Origin: an uncultured Mycoplasmatota bacterium
Lineage (GTDB): Bacteria; Bacillota_I; Bacilli_A; RF39; UBA660
NCBI GenBank assembly: GCA_900553835.1
Contig: USFF01000015.1
Location: 1 to 19,145, forward strand
Direction: 5' to 3'
DNA length: 19,145 bases
Shown here: piece after piece, positions 14,579 to 19,145 of the stretch
How positions within the stretch are numbered: position 1 is the stretch's first letter
Layout: the number at the start of each line of letters is the position of its first letter
Translations under genes and position numbers: made by a program
Notes under the pieces: generated by a model
Told to the model about the DNA's origin: nothing
Seen by the model: the letters and a program-made list of their open reading frames with translations, nothing else
Databases searched by the model: none

Positions 14579-17500
14579 ATATCATTTTCTGTTAAATCTG
14601 ATAGTATGTTATTATCCATTTGATTAGTATCAATTAATTTTTTCATAAGTTCTTTTTTCTTTTCTCCAAGTTCTAAGACTTTTTCTTCTATTGTTCCTTT
14701 ACTAACTAATCTTATAACTTCAACTACTTTGTTTTGACCTATTCTATGTGCGCGGTCTGTTGCTTGATTTTCAGCTTGTGGGTTCCACCATAAATCTAAA
14801 TGAATAACAGTACTTGCAGCAGTTAAATTAAGACCTGTACCACCACTTTTAAGCATTATTAGAAAGACTTTTACTTCATCATTTTCATTAAAGTCATTTA
14901 CTCTTTCAATTCTATCTTTACTTGATACTGTACCATCAATGATATGTGATTTTATATTTTTCTTTTTAAGTTCTTCATTTACAATGTTTAAAGCAGTTCT
15001 AAATGAAGTAAAAACGAGTATTTTTTCTCCATTACTAATTACTTCTTCTACTATTTCTATAAATCTGTCTATTTTATTAGAACCACCATCATAGCCTTCA
15101 TAAACTATTTTTGGATCTATACATATTTGTCTTAATTTAGTTAAAAGTGGAAGTATCATAAATCTTACTTTAGACATTCCTCCCTCTTCTAAAGCTTTAT
15201 TTATTTCTTCTTTTACTTTATCAAGTTCTGCTACATAAAGTTTCTTTTGTTCATCACATAAATCAATAAATATATTGTTTTCTATTTTTTCAGGTAATTC
15301 TTTAACAACATCTTTTTTCCTTCTTCTTAAGATAAATGGTTTTATCTGATTTGATAAGTTATCTAATAAAATACTAGTACTTTCATCAAATTCATGAATT
15401 TTATATTTTTTATTAAATTTATCATACTTTGATAAATATCCTGGCATTATAAAGTCAAATATACTCCAAAGCTCGATTAAACTATTTTCTAAAGGTGTTC
15501 CCGTTAGAGCAAATTTTACATCACTTTTTATTGACTTAGCTGCTTTAGTTATTCCAGCAAAAGGATTCTTTATATTTTGTGCTTCATCTAATATAACCGT
15601 ATGAAATCTTTTCTCTTTATAAATATCTTCATCTTCTCTTAACAAACCATAAGTAGTTATATATACATTAAAATTACCATTTTCTATTAAATCTACTCTT
15701 TTAGATTTTACTCCATTTATCAATTTAACTTTAATTTCAGGCGCAAATTTATTAAATTCATATTTCCAGTTATATAATAGTGAAGTAGGTACTACTACTA
15801 GAAAAGTACTTTCCTTATTTTCTTTTAGTATTTCTTTTATGTAGTAGATTAATTCAATTGTTTTACCTAAACCCATCTCATCTGCAAGTATTCCTCCAAA
15901 ACCTGTTTTATCTAAGTTATAAAGCCATTTAACTCCTGTTATTTGATAATCTCTTAATACTTTTTTATCTTCAGTATTTAACTTGACATCACAGTCTTTA
16001 TATTTATAAAAATTATCTATAAAGTTCTTAAATAAATTATCTGTTTTAACAACACTTTTATTTAAACTATCTAAGTATATTGCTCTGTATTTAAGTATTT
16101 CTCCTTTACCATTTATTATTTCTTCATCACTAAAGTCTAGTTCATCTGTTAAACCCATCATTTCATTTAAGTTATTATTTTCTAGATCTATTATACTATT
16201 ATTCTTAAGTTTATAGTACTTCTTTTTATCTTTAATACTTTTAAATATGTTAACAAGTTCATCACTATCTATACCATCTAAATTAAAGTTATAAGTAAGA
16301 ATATTATCTTTACCTATAGAGAATGTACTAGACATATTAAATTCTTTTTTTAGATTTAATTTCTTAAAGTTTTCTGTAGTAAATACTTCATATTTACTAC
16401 TTAAAAATATCAAACCTTCTTCTATAAAATTAACTATCTTTTCTAAATCATTCATTATAATTCTATTTTTATCTATTACAAAACCATAAGAAAGTATATT
16501 ATTTATTAAATCATTTTCAAAGTTAATATCTCTTAGTACATTACTTTTATTATCAAAATAATCTATTTCTTCATTATATTTAAGTTTTATTTTAACTAAG
16601 ATATTACTTTTATTTAAATCAAAATACAAACTTACCTTTGGTTCATTTATTATCACTATTTCATCTTTAATTTTATCTTCTACATTAGTATTATTCTTTA
16701 TAATAGGAAGTAACCCTACAGAGAAGTCTTTTAGTTTATCCTTTGGAATTATAAGTTTATCAAGTTTCCCTTGTAAAAGTAAACTTACTAAAAAGAATTC
16801 TCCATTATTTAAGTAGTAAATATTTCCTTTATAGTATACATACTCGTTACATATCACTTCTAAATCACTAGTATCTATATTAAGTTCATAGTTATTTTCA
16901 TCTAAAGAATTAATAATACTTTCTAAAGGAAATCCTTCTTTTATAAAGTCAATAGATAAGTTGTTATATTTAAAACTCATTTTTAAATCTTTTAAATTTT
17001 CTAAAAGTTCTCTTAGTGTATCTTCATCAATAAAGTTTCTAATTAAGTCTGGTATATGTCTATTAATATGTTTAAATATTTTAAGTGATTTTTCATTTAA
17101 ATAGTTTTCATTAAAATTATATGTAAAATCTTTTCCAAATCTAAATTCATTTTCTCCTAAACTAGCAGCATGTAAAAAACTTGTTTGTTTATTGTTATAC
17201 GTATACATTTTATTTATACCCATTTTTACTTTTAAAGAGTACAGTTTCTTATGGTGGCCATTTTCAGGTAATATTTCTAATTCTAGAAAAACTTCTTTTT
17301 TTATTACTGGTTTATTTGCTGTAGCAAGACTATCAATTATGATATTTGATATTGTTTTTATATCTGGTTTTACATAAAATATTTTATCTGCATACCATCT
17401 AAAACATGACATTAAATGTACACAAGAATTAGTATTTTTAAAGTTTTCACATGAACAAGAATAACCTTTTACTTCTCCTTTTTCATTTCTCCTTATTACT

Positions 17501-17706
17501 TCACTCACATAATCAGAATAATAATCATCATACCTAAAATAAAAATCTGTATATTCTTCTTGTCCTTTTACATGTTCTTCTTTTATTAAATCAACTCTAT
17601 AAGGGCTACAATATTCACCTCTTAACACATCACTTCTTTCAAAGTGGTCAAATAAGAAATCTCTGTTTTTATAATAAAGTTTATCATTATCTATTTCGCC
17701 AAACAT
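14548..17706 (-). CDS. SWIM zinc-finger SNF2-family helicase/translocase
   Basis: A 1052-residue Swi2/Snf2-type double-stranded DNA translocase. ATG 17704-17706 has GAGGTG five bases ahead; an in-frame ATG 27 bases upstream lies in the promoter. Near the N terminus is a SWIM zinc finger, SCSCENFKNTNSCVHL (Cys84, Cys86, Cys95, His97). A long middle region (about 130-560) corresponds to the bacterial SNF2-associated region. The core has ILADEMGLGKTIE (about 605-617), DEAQNIKN (about 704-711), ALTGTPLENSL, KSGGTGLNLTAAS and TDRAHRIGQ (about 985-993). Such proteins remodel protein-DNA complexes and are common in Firmicutes without an agreed job. It ends next to the DUF4143 ATPase's repeats on the same strand but is closed off by a hairpin. 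Confidence 0.92.
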   Translation of the reverse strand: MFGEIDNDKLYYKNRDFLFDHFERSDVLRGEYCSPYRVDLIKEEHVKGQEEYTDFYFRYDDYYSDYVSEVIRRNEKGEVKGYSCSCENFKNTNSCVHLMSCFRWYADKIFYVKPDIKTISNIIIDSLATANKPVIKKEVFLELEILPENGHHKKLYSLKVKMGINKMYTYNNKQTSFLHAASLGENEFRFGKDFTYNFNENYLNEKSLKIFKHINRHIPDLIRNFIDEDTLRELLENLKDLKMSFKYNNLSIDFIKEGFPLESIINSLDENNYELNIDTSDLEVICNEYVYYKGNIYYLNNGEFFLVSLLLQGKLDKLIIPKDKLKDFSVGLLPIIKNNTNVEDKIKDEIVIINEPKVSLYFDLNKSNILVKIKLKYNEEIDYFDNKSNVLRDINFENDLINNILSYGFVIDKNRIIMNDLEKIVNFIEEGLIFLSSKYEVFTTENFKKLNLKKEFNMSSTFSIGKDNILTYNFNLDGIDSDELVNIFKSIKDKKKYYKLKNNSIIDLENNNLNEMMGLTDELDFSDEEIINGKGEILKYRAIYLDSLNKSVVKTDNLFKNFIDNFYKYKDCDVKLNTEDKKVLRDYQITGVKWLYNLDKTGFGGILADEMGLGKTIELIYYIKEILKENKESTFLVVVPTSLLYNWKYEFNKFAPEIKVKLINGVKSKRVDLIENGNFNVYITTYGLLREDEDIYKEKRFHTVILDEAQNIKNPFAGITKAAKSIKSDVKFALTGTPLENSLIELWSIFDFIMPGYLSKYDKFNKKYKIHEFDESTSILLDNLSNQIKPFILRRRKKDVVKELPEKIENNIFIDLCDEQKKLYVAELDKVKEEINKALEEGGMSKVRFMILPLLTKLRQICIDPKIVYEGYDGGSNKIDRFIEIVEEVISNGEKILVFTSFRTALNIVNEELKKKNIKSHIIDGTVSSKDRIERVNDFNENDEVKVFLIMLKSGGTGLNLTAASTVIHLDLWWNPQAENQATDRAHRIGQNKVVEVIRLVSKGTIEEKVLELGEKKKELMKKLIDTNQMDNNILSDLTENDIKNLLAYENK

Positions 17707-17724
17707 AACAGCACCTCTCATGAT

Positions 17725-17737
17725 ATTATACATTATA
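17725..17737 (-). promoter_or_regulatory. Possible tandem -10 boxes before the SNF2 helicase gene
   Basis: TATAAT occurs twice on the minus strand (17732-17737 and 17725-17730), 19 or more bases ahead of the chosen ATG. No good -35 match stands at the right distance, so this is a weak call. Confidence 0.35.
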
Positions 17738-17766
17738 AGAAAGAAAAAAGAAAGTTTTTCATGTTA

Positions 17767-17793
17767 AAAATACAGTTAGTTAAACTGTATTTT
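17767..17793 (-). terminator. Terminator of the right-hand surface gene
   Basis: A perfect 11-bp stem, AAAATACAGTT and its complement (17783-17793), with a 5-base loop lies 17 bases past the surface gene's stop. On the minus strand the second arm ends in a T run (TTTTTAAC). Confidence 0.8.
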
Positions 17794-17809
17794 AATTCCT
17801 TTATATTTT

Positions 17810-19145
17810 TTAATTTGTAATTACATATGGATCAGATTTTGTTCCTGTACCTTCTACCATTACTCCAGTTTCTAGAGCCATAACTGAGCTAGAAGCCAAA
17901 GCATTCGTCACGGAGTGGTTGCGGACATACCCTCCGAGGCCGTGGACAAAGAAAGCACCGATAACATTAGGAGCAGAAGGGCTAATTAACCGTTGATTTT
18001 GATTATTTCCTTGGAATAACCAATTATTATTATAACATGTTTCATCATAATGATATAGTTCTTCTGTTCTTGCACAGTCACTTGCAAGTACAGCATATCC
18101 ATAATCACTCGGATATATTAATCCTACACTTCCTATAAAGGAAACAGAGTTATTATAACTATTTGCTGCAGTTTTGCCTGGTGTTGTTCCTCTTTCTGCT
18201 GTATACCATCCTGATGATGTAAGAGTTTTGAATAAATCACTTGTTCCCAGATACATCTTATAGTTTACTGTATGACTATAGTTATTTAGATTATATGTAC
18301 TTGATAAAGTATTATACATTGTTGTATTTGGAAAATGATTTGTGTTATTTGAGTCATAAGCCATTTCAGGATAACTATTCTTTTCATAATGTCTTCTTAC
18401 TCTTATTACTTCTTCTCCATTTGCTCCATCATTAAATACTCCAATTATTCTCCATAGTTCTTTTTCATTTGTACTTTTATTAGTCATGTATATATAGTTA
18501 CTTGGATCACTTCCTTCATACCTATATCCATTTTCATTATATACTCCATTTGTATGACTAGTTGCATGTGTTTTTATTGTTTCTGATAAAGTTGGCAGTA
18601 ATTTTTCTACTTCGTAAGGACTCGCACTACTGCCATTTCCACTTTTCCATACTAAATTTCCTTTTAAGCTTATGGCAGGGCGCACGCCGTCCTCATCGTT
18701 GACATTGCCGAGGTTGTTGAGATTGCCAGGGCGGCCAGAACCGTACACATACCACACGTAAGAGTAGCTGCCACCCCAGCTCGAAGGCGACAAAGACCAC
18801 CACCAGGTACTTCCTGTAATGCTTCCTCCTGCACTGTTTAGATAATAATATGCTGGTGCGTTTTTATATGCTAAGCCACCTGCTATATTTATTTCATCTG
18901 CTATCATTAAACCTATTGGATATGTTAATTTTGCATCTGTATTTGATGCACTAAATGCATCATGACTATCTGCACAATCATATGTTGGGTTTGCATTTGC
19001 TCCAGATCCATTCCAATCTAGTCTTGTATATGTTATGTAGTTGAAACTACTTGAACTTGATGTACTCCAAGTTTGTCCACTATCTAGTTGTCTATCATTA
19101 CAATATACTGCTTCTGTACTTATATATTTTGAGTAACTTGATAAG
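17810..19145 (-). CDS. Large cell-surface protein with two DUF6273-like modules (5' end outside window)
   Basis: The frame is open through the right window edge, so the ATG at 18905-18907 is internal and the N terminus is missing; 444 codons are visible. Module 1 runs from EAVYCNDRQ through AKLTYPIGLMIADE and WWWSLSP to GVRPAISLK and SASPYEVEK. Module 2 begins around HATSHTNGVYNENGYRYEG, has WRIIGVFNDG and LISPSAP, and ends at MALETGVMVEGTGTKSDPYVITN. The repeated order (W-R-I-I, cysteine pair, W/L-x-SP, variable stretch, V-x-x-x-x-L-x-x-x-V, G-x-G-x-x-x-x-P-Y) suggests C-type-lectin-like folds on the cell surface. The stretch after each SP is GC-rich, unlike the AT-rich rest. It is a paralogue of the broken gene at 1-1012. 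Adhesion or ligand binding is inferred; no ligand can be named. Confidence 0.82.
   Translation of the reverse strand, partial: LSSYSKYISTEAVYCNDRQLDSGQTWSTSSSSSFNYITYTRLDWNGSGANANPTYDCADSHDAFSASNTDAKLTYPIGLMIADEINIAGGLAYKNAPAYYYLNSAGGSITGSTWWWSLSPSSWGGSYSYVWYVYGSGRPGNLNNLGNVNDEDGVRPAISLKGNLVWKSGNGSSASPYEVEKLLPTLSETIKTHATSHTNGVYNENGYRYEGSDPSNYIYMTNKSTNEKELWRIIGVFNDGANGEEVIRVRRHYEKNSYPEMAYDSNNTNHFPNTTMYNTLSSTYNLNNYSHTVNYKMYLGTSDLFKTLTSSGWYTAERGTTPGKTAANSYNNSVSFIGSVGLIYPSDYGYAVLASDCARTEELYHYDETCYNNNWLFQGNNQNQRLISPSAPNVIGAFFVHGLGGYVRNHSVTNALASSSVMALETGVMVEGTGTKSDPYVITN
17881..17980 (-). other. GC-rich putative variable region, module 2
   Basis: By hand count 52 of 100 bases are G or C, against about a quarter in the flanks. 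It covers coding from about SPSAP through FFVHGLGGYVRNHSVTNALASSSVM. Most codons end in C or T (GTC, CAC, GGC, CTC, CGC, AAC, TCC), which is not the codon habit of the gene. Its position after the SP motif equals that of the module 1 patch. Confidence 0.6.
18674..18810 (-). other. GC-rich putative variable region, module 1
   Basis: About 59% GC over 140 bases by hand count, with abrupt edges in AT-rich sequence. It covers coding from TWWWSLSP to GVRPA. Some 30 of 36 codons after SP end in C or T. The last 18 coding bases (18674-18691) are 16 G/C, recalling the GC-rich end of variable repeats in diversity-generating retroelements. Confidence 0.65.

Noticed and set aside
14421..14627. Plus-strand open frame starting in the 23-bp repeats
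   Set aside because: Its repetitive product is simply the translation of the repeat array followed by the antisense of the SNF2 gene end; there is no ribosome binding site and no family resemblance.
17810..18907. Surface protein starting at ATG 18907
   Set aside because: The frame is open beyond it to the window edge with conserved family sequence (AKLTYP...), so that ATG is an internal methionine.

Overview
The window is very AT-rich (roughly three quarters A+T), densely packed and uses the standard genetic code: tryptophans are TGG and no reading frame needs TGA read as an amino acid. The gene set is a Gram-positive-type glycolipid glucosyltransferase (UgtP family), a CadC-type metal sensor, a secreted NlpC/P60-like enzyme, and DUF6273-like surface modules with the 'AKLTYP...ADE...AGG' and 'W-SP...VRPA' signatures. 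This suggests an uncultured gut Bacilli/Mycoplasmatota-like bacterium. That placement is inference from gene style, not from a marker tree.

Layout. At 1-1012 (minus) lies a cell-surface gene broken by two in-frame TAA codons and cut by the window edge. A small ribbon-helix-helix regulator (1136-1321, plus) is divergent from it. A minus-strand block follows: an MFS-like permease, a small exported protein, thymidylate kinase (tmk) and a HAD-family phosphatase. A DUF6512-like membrane protein (plus) meets convergently a membrane-anchored NlpC/P60-like enzyme, preceded by a UgtP-like glucosyltransferase; both concern the cell envelope. Next is a metal-resistance operon, cadC plus a P1B-type Zn/Cd/Pb ATPase, with a near-consensus promoter and an SmtB/ArsR-type operator. 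A metallophosphoesterase is divergent from it. Further right are recG-yebC, an AAA+ ATPase of the DUF4143 type bordered by short repeats on both sides, a SWIM-SNF2 helicase, and a second surface gene (17810-19145) that is open at the right edge.

The strongest signals outside ordinary annotation are three. (1) Two sharply bounded GC-rich patches (18674-18810, about 59% GC; 17881-17980, about 52% GC) sit at equivalent positions in the two tandem modules of the right-hand surface gene. They use mostly NNC/NNT codons in an otherwise AT-rich gene, which is what a diversity-generating retroelement target (or another cassette-diversification system) would look like. No reverse transcriptase or template repeat is in the window. 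(2) Upstream of the DUF4143 ATPase there are five exact-period (23 bp) direct repeats, the innermost supplying the promoter -35 box. A related but different repeat lies at the gene's 3' side, and a pair of 23-bp-period repeats with no ATPase lies at 1384-1424. (3) The left surface gene is a paralogue of the right one, closed by two TAA codons with no frameshift, consistent with a silent copy or early decay.

No tRNA, rRNA, CRISPR array, insertion sequence or gene-free stretch over 300 bases was seen.
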